A stretch of DNA of 64,000 nt. It comes from Leptospirillum ferrooxidans C2-3. Lineage in GTDB: Bacteria > Nitrospirota > Leptospirillia > Leptospirillales > Leptospirillaceae. The stretch's first letter is position 1; each line of letters starts with the position of its first letter. Shown here piece after piece: positions 8,534 through 17,335 of this stretch. The notes under the pieces are model-generated. The model worked only from the letters and a program-made list of their open reading frames with translations, was not told where the DNA came from and made no database searches. Location of the stretch: positions 341,486 through 405,485 of the forward strand of contig NC_017094.1 of the NCBI RefSeq assembly GCF_000284315.1. Direction: 5' to 3'. The position numbers and the translations under genes were made by a program.

Positions 8534-8758
8534 ATGGCGAATAGTACCATGATCCATGTTCGCATTGACGAACGAATCAAGACGGAAGCCACGGAAACGC
8601 TGTCGGCCATGGGATTGTCTGAATCCGACGCGGTGCGCGTGTTCCTGTTGCGTATCATTGCCGAAAGGCAACTAGCGTTCGAGCTAAAGGTGCCCAACGC
8701 CACCACCCGTCGAGCCACGCAAGAAGCAGACGAGATTGTTCGGACAAAAGGTGCCTGA
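8534..8758 (+). CDS. RelB/DinJ-family antitoxin
   Basis: The 74-residue product (MANSTMIHVRIDERIKTEA, LSAMGLSESDAVRVFLLRIIAE) is a ribbon-helix-helix RelB/DinJ antitoxin: a short beta strand for operator DNA followed by two helices, then a toxin-binding tail. ATG 8534 has GGAG six bases upstream and is preferred over the ATG at 8522, which lies in the duplicated target of the upstream element. No intact RelE toxin follows; only a short open stretch (MTKFFQPIALSDTIFM, 8767-8817) and then a broken HigB-like gene are seen. It is likely an orphan antitoxin. Confidence 0.75.
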   Translation: MANSTMIHVRIDERIKTEATETLSAMGLSESDAVRVFLLRIIAERQLAFELKVPNATTRRATQEADEIVRTKGA

Positions 8759-8813
8759 AGGGAGCCATGACCAAGTTCTTTCAACCCATAGCACTTAGTG
8801 ATACAATCTTTAT

Positions 8814-9202
8814 GTGAAACGCATACTCCTGCTTCGGACGTTCGCGCGCTGGAAAAAAACGGGTTGTCGGACGGGGCTCTCGCTAAGGCTGTAGCCGAAA
8901 TGGAGCAGGGGTTGATCGACGCGGATCTTGGCGGATACGTTTTCAAAAAGCGGGTGGCTTTTCCGGGACTGTGAAAACGCAGTGGCGTCCGGGTGATTGT
9001 GGCGACCAAAAAAGTTGACCGCTGGTTCTTCCTGTACGGATTTGGAAAAAACGAGCGAAACAATATCAGCGACAAGGAACTGGAAATCTTTCAGGAAATG
9101 GCCGTGGATCTTCTCAAGCTTAATGACCGGCAAGTGGACTTGGCCCTTTCCTCGGGAGAATTTGTGGAGGTGATTAATGAGACCAAAGAAAATCACCAAT
9201 AG
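8814..9202 (+). pseudogene. HigB/RelE-like toxin with two lesions
   Basis: Joined frames resemble the RelE/HigB toxin family: KRILLLRTFARWKK, then GLSDGALAKAVAEMEQGLID, DLGGYVFKKRVAFPG, then SGVRVIVATKKVDRWFFLYGFGKNE. Two changes break it: a frame change at the seven-A run near 8855-8862, and an in-frame TGA near 8972 where the family usually has a GxGK loop. The final part (8993-9202) is an open frame but lacks the N-terminal half. GTG at 8814 is the probable original start, with a TACAAT -10 candidate at 8802-8807 and only a weak -35. The toxin is expected to be inactive. Confidence 0.6.
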
Positions 9203-9497
9203 AATCGCAAGCGAAATGAAGGATACGGCGTCGGGATTGCACAGGATCGGGCTGATCGACAAGCGGCGAATGAACGAGTTGGAGGCGTTGACAACCCCCA
9301 GTATTTCCGAAATGACTCCCGAAAAGATCAAATCGTTGCGGGAAAAGGAACATGTCAGCCAAGCCGTGTTTGCGTCAGTGCTGAACACCAGTCTTTCGAC
9401 CGTGCAGAAATGGGAGATCGGAGAAAAACGCCCAAGCGGTCCCTCCCTGAAGCTGTTGAGTCTTGTCGAGAGAAAGGGGCTTGCGGCAGTCTTATGA
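9177..9497 (+). CDS. HigA-type XRE-family antitoxin
   Basis: The 106-residue protein contains a lambda-repressor-like HTH at about residues 50-100 (EKIKSLREKEHVSQAVFASVL, STVQKWEIGEKRPSGPSLKLL), typical for HigA2-type antitoxins encoded after their toxin. The ATG overlaps the end of the HigB frame and has GGAGG seven bases upstream. HigA proteins bind the toxin and repress the operon. As with TumA, the antitoxin is intact although its toxin is broken. It is 55 bases upstream of hsdR and could influence its expression. Confidence 0.75.
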   Translation: MRPKKITNRIASEMKDTASGLHRIGLIDKRRMNELEALTTPSISEMTPEKIKSLREKEHVSQAVFASVLNTSLSTVQKWEIGEKRPSGPSLKLLSLVERKGLAAVL

Positions 9498-9552
9498 TTG
9501 CTCAAGACAGAGACAATGGAAAGAACCGGAGTCCGTCCAAGGGGGGTGACCC

Positions 9553-12500
9553 ATGACCGCCCTCACCGAATCCGACCTGGAACAGATCGTCCTCGGCTGG
9601 TTCGGCGAGCTGGGATACACGATCCTCCATGGCCCGGAGATCGCACCCGAAGCCAGCCTCTCCGAGCGTTCCTCGTACTCCGACCCGCTCCTCCCCGCCC
9701 ACGTTCAAATTGCTCTTTCCCGTCTCAATCCCTCCCTTCCTCCCGAAGCTCTCGACGACGCCTTTCGAAAGCTCACCCGGATTGATTCTCCCACCCTGAT
9801 CCAGCGCAATCATGCCTTCCACCGCTTTCTTGTGGAGGGGATCCCTGTCGAATACCGTACCCAGGACCGGATCGTCTCCGATTCTGCCCGGCTTTTTGAC
9901 CTTGCCGATCTTGAAAACAACGACTGGCTGGTGGTCAACCAGTTCACCGTTGTGGAAGGACACCACAATCGGCGTCCCGATATCGTTGTCTTCGTGAACG
10001 GGATCCCTCTGGGGGTAATCGAGCTCAAGAATCCCGGAGACGAAAAGGCCACGATCTGGTCGGCCTTCAACCAGATCCAGACCTACAAGGAAGAGATCCC
10101 GTCCCTCTTTGCCTTCAATGAACTTCTCGTAATCTCGGACGGCTACGAGGCCCGGATCGGCTCTCTCTCCTCAAATAAGGAGCGCTTTGCTCCCTGGCGA
10201 ACGATCGAGGGCGAGGAAGAAGCCCGAATGCGTCCCCCCATAGAGGTTCTGACAAAAGGCGTCTTCCGAAAAGAGCACCTCCTGGATCTTGTCTCCCACT
10301 TTGTTGTTTTCGAGGCGGAAACCGACGGGAGTCTGATCAAGAAACTGGCCGGATACCACCAGTTCCATGCCGTGAACAAGGCGGTTGAGACGACCTTGAC
10401 GGCTTCCCGGCCAAAGGGAGACCGGAGGATCGGGGTGATCTGGCATACCCAGGGCTCCGGGAAGAGCCTCACCATGGTCTTCTATGCCGGGAAGGTCGTC
10501 CTTCACCCGGCCATGGAAAACCCCACTCTGTTAGTTCTCACCGACCGGAACGATCTCGACGGCCAACTGTTCGGGACCTTCTCCCGGTGCCAGGAGATTC
10601 TCCGCCAGACTCCCGTCCAGGCCGACGCACGGCAAAGACTCCGGGAGCTATTGCGGGTGGCCTCCGGTGGTGTGGTCTTTACGACGATCCAGAAGTTTTT
10701 CCCGGATCCGGAGAGGGACGGGGACACCTTCCCCAGGCTCTCGGACCGCCGGAATATTGTGGTGATCGCCGACGAAGCCCACCGAAGCCAGTACGACTTC
10801 ATGGACGGCTTTGCCCGGCACATGCGGGACGCTCTTCCCAACGCTTCTTTTATCGGGTTCACGGGAACGCCGGTGGAGCTTTCTGACCGGAACACCAAGG
10901 CGATCTTCGGAGACTATATCAGCGTCTACGATATCCAGCGGGCCGTGGACGACGGAGCCACCGTCCCGATTTACTACGAATCCCGCCTGGCCAGGCTCGA
11001 CCTTCCGGAGGCCGAGAAGCCCCATATCGACCAGGAATTCGAGGAGGTGACCGAGACCGAGGAGGAGGAGCGCAAGGAGAAGCTGAAATCCAAATGGGCG
11101 GCTCTTGAAGCGGTGGTCGGAACAGAAAAACGGATCGGGCTCATTGCCAAGGATATTGTCGACCATTTTGAAAAACGCCTGGAAGCCCTTGACGGCAAGG
11201 CCATGATCGTGGGCATGAGCCGCCGGATCTGTCTCGACCTCCACAAAGCCCTGATCACACTCCGTCCCGAGTGGTATGACAAGGACGACACAAAGGGAAT
11301 TTTAAAGGTCGTCATGACGGGAAGCGCCACCGATCCGGTCGAATGGCAGGAGCATATCCGGAACAAGCCCCGGCGGGAAAAATTGGCCAACCGCTTCCGG
11401 AACCCCAACGATCCCTTCCGGATCGTGATCGTCCGGGACATGTGGCTCACGGGGTTTGACGCGCCGTCCCTTCACACCATGTACCTCGACAAGCCTATGC
11501 GGGGCCATGGTCTCATGCAGACGATCGCCCGGGTCAACCGGGTCTTCAAGGACAAGCCGGGCGGCCTGATCGTCGATTATCTGGGGATTGCCCATGAACT
11601 GAAGACCGCCATGGCGACCTACACCCAAAGCGGGGGAAGCGGAAAGCCCACCTTGGACCAGGACGACGCCGTGGCCGCTCTCTTGAAGCACTACGAGATC
11701 TGTTGCGGACTCTTCCATGGGTTCGACTGGAGTTCTGGAAAACAATCGCCCGAAAAACGCCTGTCCCTTCTGCCCTTTGCCCAGGACCATATTCTGTCCC
11801 AGGAGAACGGTCAGAAGAGACTGGCCAAGGCGGTCTCCGACCTGTCCAAAGCGTTTGCCCTGGCGGTTCCGCACCCCAGGGGCATTGAAATCCGGGACGA
11901 CGTGCGGTTCTTCCAGGAGGTCAACGCCGTTTTAACGAAGAGCGGTCCGTCCTCGGGGAGAGATCCGGGAGACATGGACCATGCGATCCGGCAGATCGTC
12001 TCGGGAGCAATCGTCTCGGAGGGGGTGATCGATATCTTCGAGGCGGCGGGACTCATGCGTCCCGACCTGTCGATCCTCTCCGAAGAATTTCTGGCCGACG
12101 TCCGGAATATGCCGCAGAAGAACCTGGCCGTGGAACTTCTGCGAAAGCTTCTCGACAACGAGATCAAAACCCGGTCACGGAAAAATGTCGTCCTGTCCCG
12201 GTCGTTTTCCGAAATGCTGGAAAAGACTTTGCGGGCCTATCACAACCGGGCGATCGAGACGGTCCAGGTCATTGAAGAGCTGATCACGCTGGCCGGAGAG
12301 ATCCGGAAAGCCGAAAAACGGGGAGAGGACCTGGGGCTTTCGGAAGACGAAGTGGCCTTCTACGACGCCCTGGAGACGAACGACAGCGCGGTGAAGATCC
12401 TGGGGGACAAGGTTCTATGCGAGATCGCCCGGGAGCTGGTCCAGACGATCCGGAACAACGTGACGGTGGACTGGTCGATCCGGGAGGACAGACGGGCGCA

Positions 12501-12621
12501 TATTAAGCGCCTGGTGAAGAGGATTCTCAAGAAGAACGGCTACCCTCCGGACAAGCAGGAGAAGGCGACGGAGACGGTATTGGAGCAGGCGGAGACATTG
12601 TGTCAGGATTGGGTGGCATGA
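9553..12621 (+). CDS. hsdR: Type I restriction endonuclease subunit HsdR
   Basis: A 1022-residue HsdR. The nuclease domain shows [12 protein letters not shown] near residue 141 and IELK at 156-159 (PD...ExK). The SF2 translocase follows: Walker A HTQGSGKS near residue 298-305, DEAH near 406-409, TGTP near 437, and the motif VI region [12 protein letters not shown] near 655. Length is usual for the family. HsdR binds HsdM2S and cleaves unmodified DNA after translocation. The start has GGGGGTG close upstream. It is separated from hsdS by DUF4145, an element, relB and higBA. Its stop overlaps the next gene (ATGA), linking it to the membrane-SIR2 pair. Confidence 0.95.
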   Translation: MTALTESDLEQIVLGWFGELGYTILHGPEIAPEASLSERSSYSDPLLPAHVQIALSRLNPSLPPEALDDAFRKLTRIDSPTLIQRNHAFHRFLVEGIPVEYRTQDRIVSDSARLFDLADLENNDWLVVNQFTVVEGHHNRRPDIVVFVNGIPLGVIELKNPGDEKATIWSAFNQIQTYKEEIPSLFAFNELLVISDGYEARIGSLSSNKERFAPWRTIEGEEEARMRPPIEVLTKGVFRKEHLLDLVSHFVVFEAETDGSLIKKLAGYHQFHAVNKAVETTLTASRPKGDRRIGVIWHTQGSGKSLTMVFYAGKVVLHPAMENPTLLVLTDRNDLDGQLFGTFSRCQEILRQTPVQADARQRLRELLRVASGGVVFTTIQKFFPDPERDGDTFPRLSDRRNIVVIADEAHRSQYDFMDGFARHMRDALPNASFIGFTGTPVELSDRNTKAIFGDYISVYDIQRAVDDGATVPIYYESRLARLDLPEAEKPHIDQEFEEVTETEEEERKEKLKSKWAALEAVVGTEKRIGLIAKDIVDHFEKRLEALDGKAMIVGMSRRICLDLHKALITLRPEWYDKDDTKGILKVVMTGSATDPVEWQEHIRNKPRREKLANRFRNPNDPFRIVIVRDMWLTGFDAPSLHTMYLDKPMRGHGLMQTIARVNRVFKDKPGGLIVDYLGIAHELKTAMATYTQSGGSGKPTLDQDDAVAALLKHYEICCGLFHGFDWSSGKQSPEKRLSLLPFAQDHILSQENGQKRLAKAVSDLSKAFALAVPHPRGIEIRDDVRFFQEVNAVLTKSGPSSGRDPGDMDHAIRQIVSGAIVSEGVIDIFEAAGLMRPDLSILSEEFLADVRNMPQKNLAVELLRKLLDNEIKTRSRKNVVLSRSFSEMLEKTLRAYHNRAIETVQVIEELITLAGEIRKAEKRGEDLGLSEDEVAFYDALETNDSAVKILGDKVLCEIARELVQTIRNNVTVDWSIREDRRAHIKRLVKRILKKNGYPPDKQEKATETVLEQAETLCQDWVA

Positions 12622-13343
12622 GCTCAAATTCCCCTTCTCCTACAGACTGGACAAGCATACTGGCAAGCACATTGGGCGGAGGGATAGTCGGATTCTTGTC
12701 CTCCTTTCTGCTGGAACCAGCAAAAAGGAGATTTCTCAGACCCCAAATTCGAATCAACTTTCCTATAGAAGAAAAAACCAACCTGGAAGATCCGAGAACA
12801 ACTCCTTTCCTGGTTTTTGTAGGTTCTCCCAACATTGGTGGGCATAAGATCGTAGTCCGCGCCAAAGTAGAAAATCTTTCGAAGTCCTTTTCAGCCGAAA
12901 GGTGTCGTGTCTACCTGACAAGAATCGAACAAAGAGCAAATAGAGAAGAAAGTTGGAGACAAACGGATTATAACGAAATTAATCAGGTCGCATGGTCGGA
13001 AAATTCTTTTGGGTTCGAAGAAGTCGACCTTTACCCTGAAACCGAAAGATCTTTTGATTTTCTTGAGATAGTGGCTTCACACCAGATCAATATTCGGACC
13101 AAACAACCTCACCCGAGTTTTTCGTATCTATTTCCATTCCCAATTCCGCAGTACCGGGAGTGGAGGCTTCATTTTCAGATCGCAGGAGAAAACTTCACAC
13201 CGAAGCCGTTTCACGTAACGATCATTGGTCTTTGGGAAGAGAAAATCAAAGGCAATCCTGCCTGGAAAGTACTTGTCAACGGCTGCAATATTGATTTCAA
13301 TGCGATTTTTAGGCGAAACCCCATAGAAGGAGTTTTTACCTAA
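12618..13343 (+). CDS. Unknown membrane-anchored protein paired with SIR2 protein
   Basis: I do not recognise a named family. The 241-residue protein has one N-terminal hydrophobic helix at about residues 13-33 ([20 protein letters not shown]), followed by basic residues (AKRRF), so the rest is probably cytosolic. The remaining 200 residues look beta-rich, with alternating hydrophobic patterns ([25 protein letters not shown]). The ATG overlaps the hsdR stop, and only one base separates its stop from the SIR2 gene start. Such tight spacing suggests a two-gene module with the SIR2 protein, perhaps as sensor or membrane tether. AT-rich relative to hsdR. Confidence 0.6.
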   Translation: MSSNSPSPTDWTSILASTLGGGIVGFLSSFLLEPAKRRFLRPQIRINFPIEEKTNLEDPRTTPFLVFVGSPNIGGHKIVVRAKVENLSKSFSAERCRVYLTRIEQRANREESWRQTDYNEINQVAWSENSFGFEEVDLYPETERSFDFLEIVASHQINIRTKQPHPSFSYLFPFPIPQYREWRLHFQIAGENFTPKPFHVTIIGLWEEKIKGNPAWKVLVNGCNIDFNAIFRRNPIEGVFT

Positions 13344-13344
13344 C

Positions 13345-14571
13345 ATGGACATTGAATTCCACAACGACCACAACGTTTATATCCTTGGAGCTGGCTTCTC
13401 CTATGAGGCGGGATACCCTCTTGTCCGGAACTTCATGGACAAAATGAAAGAGGCCGCAAGTTGGCAAAAAGATCACTCCCAAGAAACGAAAGAAATAGAA
13501 GCCGTTCTGAAGTTTCGACTCGAAGCTGCTGCCGCGGCATATCGTATACAGTTTGACCCAGAAAACATAGAAGATCTGTTCAGCTTGAGTGCTGCCAAAG
13601 GAGGTTCCGACGAGACGACAAACCGCAATGTGATCATTGCAATTGCTGAAACACTGGAGTATTGCCGAAACAAAAAAGTTGATAGAGAAGTGATTTTTTT
13701 TGGTGCTCCTAACCCTCTACCAAAGGGATTTTCCCTGGACAATCTAGAAAATCCAGCAAATCTCACAATAGATAAGTTCAAATTCTATGTGGGACTTATG
13801 TCCGGTGTATGGGGAGAGACCCCTTATAAGGACAATACGTTCATAACATTCAACTATGATCTTTTGCTGGAAGAAGCGCTTCAAGAATGGGCAATACCGT
13901 TCCGGTATGACGGATTGCATGGATATGAGATTCCAGAGCTGCCAAACTTTGACGACTCTGCGAGGAGCATTCAAGAAAATGAAGAGGAAGAGAATGTTGT
14001 ATCTATCCTCAAACTTCATGGGTCCGTGAATTGGGCATTGACAGGATTATCGCCAAACAGCCCTATCAAGAAATACATAGGGATCAAGGGTGTGGTTAAG
14101 GTCTATGGAGATTTTATAAAAAAAGAAATGCTAGGTTCTCAAGCCCTTCTGCTGGCGCCCCCAGTCTGGGACAAGGGAACCGCCAAGGTAGGACACCCTT
14201 TGGTGGGTGTCTGGTCGAATGCGATCAAAAAGCTTCAAACGGCGACACGGATAATCGTCATAGGGTATTCACTGCCCTTGGCAGACGCACATTTCAGATA
14301 TCTCATGGCGGCTGGATTGCAAAACAATATTTCCTTAAGAGAAATTGTTTTCGTCAATCCTGCATTAAAAGAAGGCGATTCAGATAAAGAGGCTTTAGAA
14401 TCAAGGATATTTAGCGTTTTCCGTAAAGATCTCAAAGAAAAAGGAATCTTAAAACTTCTCCCCTACACTATAGAGCAGTTTCTACTTTCTTTCGAAGACG
14501 CCAGGGCAGTATTGGGTAGGGAGGTGGGAGTTAGACGTGGAATCAGAGTCCTCTCAAAACCAGGATTTTGA
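13345..14571 (+). CDS. SIR2-family protein, probable NAD-consuming defence effector
   Basis: The 408-residue protein has the SIR2_2 pattern: NVYILGAGFS with GAG at 15-17 (NAD phosphate loop), FNYD with Asn170 and Asp172, LHGSVNW with catalytic His225, and VIGYSLPLADAHF from about residue 305. No zinc-binding Cys quartet is seen, which separates it from classical sirtuin deacetylases. Bacterial SIR2_2 proteins in defence systems such as Thoeris and DSR deplete NAD after infection, so this role is inferred here. GAAGGAG lies about 11 bases before the ATG and inside the preceding gene, coupling it to the membrane protein. AT-rich cargo gene. Confidence 0.8.
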   Translation: MDIEFHNDHNVYILGAGFSYEAGYPLVRNFMDKMKEAASWQKDHSQETKEIEAVLKFRLEAAAAAYRIQFDPENIEDLFSLSAAKGGSDETTNRNVIIAIAETLEYCRNKKVDREVIFFGAPNPLPKGFSLDNLENPANLTIDKFKFYVGLMSGVWGETPYKDNTFITFNYDLLLEEALQEWAIPFRYDGLHGYEIPELPNFDDSARSIQENEEEENVVSILKLHGSVNWALTGLSPNSPIKKYIGIKGVVKVYGDFIKKEMLGSQALLLAPPVWDKGTAKVGHPLVGVWSNAIKKLQTATRIIVIGYSLPLADAHFRYLMAAGLQNNISLREIVFVNPALKEGDSDKEALESRIFSVFRKDLKEKGILKLLPYTIEQFLLSFEDARAVLGREVGVRRGIRVLSKPGF

Positions 14572-14612
14572 CATGAAATCTTTGAAAAGGGGATTCATTG
14601 ATTAGATTTCTC

Positions 14613-14800
14613 GTAACTACTCAGGTGGGTGTTAATCTCTGCCAATCACGCAACCACAGATATTTATAAATAGATCGGCGGCGATTGAGGTGTGGAATTA
14701 TTTGAATGCAACGCATTTCCGAGCGCTTTTCTCCATGGAATCCACTAAATGTAGTGAGTATTCGGGGCATTGTCCCTAAATGTTGTACCTGAGTAGTTAC
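14613..14800. mobile_element. Short IS66-like miniature element with 8-bp target duplication
   Basis: GTAACTACTCAGGT at 14613-14626 and ACCTGAGTAGTTAC at 14787-14800 are perfect 14-base inverted repeats bounding 188 bases. The octamer GATTTCTC stands directly outside both ends (14605-14612 and 14801-14808). Ends beginning GTAA with an 8-bp duplication agree with the IS66 family. No transposase gene is present, so this is a non-autonomous derivative or an internally deleted copy. It follows the SIR2 gene by about 40 bases. Confidence 0.75.
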
Positions 14801-14808
14801 GATTTCTC

Positions 14809-15127
14809 ATACATGTGAACTCAACCCAAAAAATCTGCTATACTGATTTCAGTAACATAAAGTTAAAAATAAAAAGTCAAAAATAAAATCAAAGTCTCCT
14901 TCCGAGACCTCCAAAAGTTGTCAACGTGGCGCACTTCCCTTTCACGAAGAGGGGTGTGTGCTAGGTTGTACAACATTCTAAAAATAAATCACAAAACCCA
15001 AATAAGACAGAACCCGCTCAGCCCATGTAAACAGGCACGTGGATCCCTGTGTGCTTTTTCTGTCCCAAAAATAAAACCAAAAAAGGAGGTGATATGCCTG
15101 GAATCTGATATTTGTAGGAGTTTCCCA
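14809..15127. other. Non-coding stretch before the mobilisable element genes
   Basis: The stretch is AT-rich around 14850-14900, with repeated AAAATAAA runs. No convincing gene is visible; open frames here show no family signal. It probably holds the promoter of the AlpA-like gene, but I cannot fix a hexamer pair with confidence. Confidence 0.4.
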
Positions 15128-15421
15128 ATGGAAGCACTGTTGACCGCTAAAGACCTTGCGAAAATTTTACGTTACACCGAATTGTCGATTTATAACCTCG
15201 CTTCAACCCGCCCGCACTCTTTGCCACCTGCGGTCCGACTGGGCCGAAGTTTGCGCTGGCACCCGAAAGTCGTGGAATCCTGGATCGACCGGAAAGCCGG
15301 ATTGCCGACGTCTTCCGACACCACGCCAGAACCTGGACCTACCCCGAAAAAACGAGGGCGTCCCACCAAAGGGGAAGCCGCGGCAAAAGCGGCCCTAAAA
15401 GCGGCGGGAGGTGCGAAATGA
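15128..15421 (+). CDS. AlpA-like helix-turn-helix regulator
   Basis: This 97-residue protein starts MEALLTAKDLAKILRYTELSI and continues RLGRSLRWHPKVVESWIDRK, the MerR/HTH_17 pattern of AlpA and excisionase-like proteins. The last 35 residues are a Lys/Arg/Ala-rich tail (KKRGRPTKGEAAAKAALKAA) that includes an AT-hook-like GRP, likely for DNA binding. GTAGGAG precedes ATG 15128 at about seven bases. The stop overlaps the helicase start (ATGA). In mobile elements such proteins control replication or excision genes; that role is inferred from position. Confidence 0.7.
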   Translation: MEALLTAKDLAKILRYTELSIYNLASTRPHSLPPAVRLGRSLRWHPKVVESWIDRKAGLPTSSDTTPEPGPTPKKRGRPTKGEAAAKAALKAAGGAK

Positions 15422-16953
15422 ACCTCCTGAATAATACGCGCGCGCGAGAAGAGGCCACCGAGGAGGTAGAGAAATCTTGGGAATCGTTCGGGTTTATCCC
15501 ACTTGGTGTATCCGCAGGGAATCCCATAGTTTTTGATACCACAAGCCAGGCGATCCTTGATATATCGAAAACACCCGCTTCGACAGGGAAGCTCGGAGAA
15601 GCTGCTCTGATAGCGTTTGGAGGCATGCGAACCAGCGAGAAGGGAAAGGCTTTAGGACCAGATTGGGAAAAAGCCTTTTTCTACTTGCAGGAAGTTTGCC
15701 GTGCTAAAGGGGCTTTTTATCAGGAACATACCCGGGGTCCAGGTCTCTGGCTTGAAGGCGATTGTCCAAAGTACCACGACGGAAAAAAATTCGAGAAAAC
15801 GGATCATTGCTATATCGGGGACCCGAAGGGGTTTGTCGCACCACAAGAAGGAAATCTTCTCGAATATGCCCAGGTCTTTTTTATCGAACTGTACCAGGCT
15901 TACGGAAAGGACACCGCCTTTGCACTTCTTGGTTTTGTCGTGTCTGCCCTGTCCGGAGGATCGATCGCGTGGCGCTCTCATATCTGGATCACCGGACAGA
16001 GAGGTGTCGGTAAAACTACGGTGTGGAAAATCCTGAAGGAAATCTTTGACGGGCATGCTGTGGCCGTAGAAGGTCGGTCGTCTGCTGCAGGGATCCGTCA
16101 GCAGGTAAAAGCAAGTTCCCGACCGATTCTCATTGACGAAGCCGAACCCAAGTCCATGAGAGGGGAAGGGCAAGGTCTCCTCATGTTGGCCCGCTCCAGT
16201 TCCTCGGGCTCGGAACAGGTGCTCGGTACACCTGACGGACGTGGGTTCTCTTTTCGGCTAACCTCTTCGTTTTGCTTCGGGTCGATCAACCCACCCGACC
16301 TGAATGCTGCCGACGCGAGCCGGTTCCATGTGATCAAGCTTTCCCGCAGACAGGGCGGACGTGAACCTAGGTTTCCGAAAAGCTTTCTTGCACGGTTTGG
16401 GAAGATCATTCTCCATGAGCTGATCCATGATCACGCTCGTCTTTTAGTCGCAATCGAAAGTGCGAAGGGGCGTTTGGGGCAGGCTGAAGAGCGTCTGAAG
16501 GATACGGTCGGAACGCTTGTCGGGAGCGCCACCTTCGCTATGCCAACTTTGGCTGGCGTGGACTTTTGCTACGACGGGAGTGCATTTACCCAAGACGACG
16601 CGGAGGACATGCTCCATAAGATCCTGTACGCACAAATTAAAGCAGGGCTATCCGTTTCCATGTCACTTACTGGTTCTGCGGAAAGGAAGGCAGCGGAAGC
16701 CTACGGAATAAAGATCGTCGAAAGCGACAACAGCCGGTTCTTATTCATTGGGAGCACAAACGATTCACTTAAGAAGATCGCTGGCGTGGTTGGAAACTAT
16801 GCCGAAGTGCTGGCCAGACTCCCCGGAGCAAAAAAAAGCCACAAAGCCAAGGTAGGGGGCACTTCAATTCGGGGTGTGGCGATTCCCTTAGAGTGTTGCG
16901 GGATTGACGAGAACGAGGCAATTCAGAAAACCATGGAGGAGGTGCCATTCTGA
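15418..16953 (+). CDS. Replication helicase-like ATPase of the mobile element
   Basis: The 511-residue protein has a Walker A loop GQRGVGKT near residue 193-200 (preceded by IWIT) and a Walker B strand PILIDEAEP near 235-243, then FCFGSINPP, a sensor-like Asn strand. The layout resembles DUF927/phage-type helicases with an N-terminal domain of unknown role. It is coupled by ATGA to the AlpA-like regulator and is followed by an iteron-like cluster and a TOPRIM protein, so it is probably the replication initiator or helicase of the element. I cannot name the exact family from sequence alone. Confidence 0.65.
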   Translation: MNLLNNTRAREEATEEVEKSWESFGFIPLGVSAGNPIVFDTTSQAILDISKTPASTGKLGEAALIAFGGMRTSEKGKALGPDWEKAFFYLQEVCRAKGAFYQEHTRGPGLWLEGDCPKYHDGKKFEKTDHCYIGDPKGFVAPQEGNLLEYAQVFFIELYQAYGKDTAFALLGFVVSALSGGSIAWRSHIWITGQRGVGKTTVWKILKEIFDGHAVAVEGRSSAAGIRQQVKASSRPILIDEAEPKSMRGEGQGLLMLARSSSSGSEQVLGTPDGRGFSFRLTSSFCFGSINPPDLNAADASRFHVIKLSRRQGGREPRFPKSFLARFGKIILHELIHDHARLLVAIESAKGRLGQAEERLKDTVGTLVGSATFAMPTLAGVDFCYDGSAFTQDDAEDMLHKILYAQIKAGLSVSMSLTGSAERKAAEAYGIKIVESDNSRFLFIGSTNDSLKKIAGVVGNYAEVLARLPGAKKSHKAKVGGTSIRGVAIPLECCGIDENEAIQKTMEEVPF

Positions 16954-16967
16954 CAGGCTCCTCTTTC

Positions 16968-17199
16968 GGTTCCGGAGGTTCCGGTTGGTTCCACCGACTC
17001 TGGAACCATTTTTATCCTGAATTGTAGCCATAATATCAATATGGTTCCACAGTTCCAGAGAAAGAGAGAGATACATAATGGGAAAAATCCCAATGCTCGT
17101 GTCTATCTTCGAAAAAAGTGGAACCACAGAAAGGAAGAAAAAAATCAGTATCGGTCCATTCTTTAAAAACAAAAAGCGGTTCCACCTGAAACTGGAACC
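16968..17199. repeat. Iteron-like cluster of GGTTCC/GGAACC, candidate replication origin
   Basis: The hexamer GGTTCC or its complement occurs at 16968, 16977, 16987, 17002, 17043, 17120, 17178 and 17194, eight copies in 232 bases, plus AGTTCC at 17051. Six of them extend to a TGGTTCCAC-like core, in both orientations. By chance about 0.1 copy would be expected in such a length. AT-rich patches (CATAATATCAATAT) lie between copies. The position between a helicase and a primase-like gene fits an origin with initiator binding sites. Confidence 0.55.
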
Positions 17200-17335
17200 A
17201 GAGGAAAACAAGCTGGAAGGAAGAAGCTTCTACTACAAAAATTGCTACTACGGAAAAGAAAATCACACAAAACCGACTGCGTGCGGCTCTGGCTTGGCCG
17301 ATCGTATGTGGGTTGTCGCTATTCGGGGAGACAAC

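Noticed and set aside
8767-8817. Short open stretch after relB as a toxin gene
   Set aside because: Only 16 codons; too short for RelE and without motif; treated as a remnant or as promoter sequence for the HigB relic.
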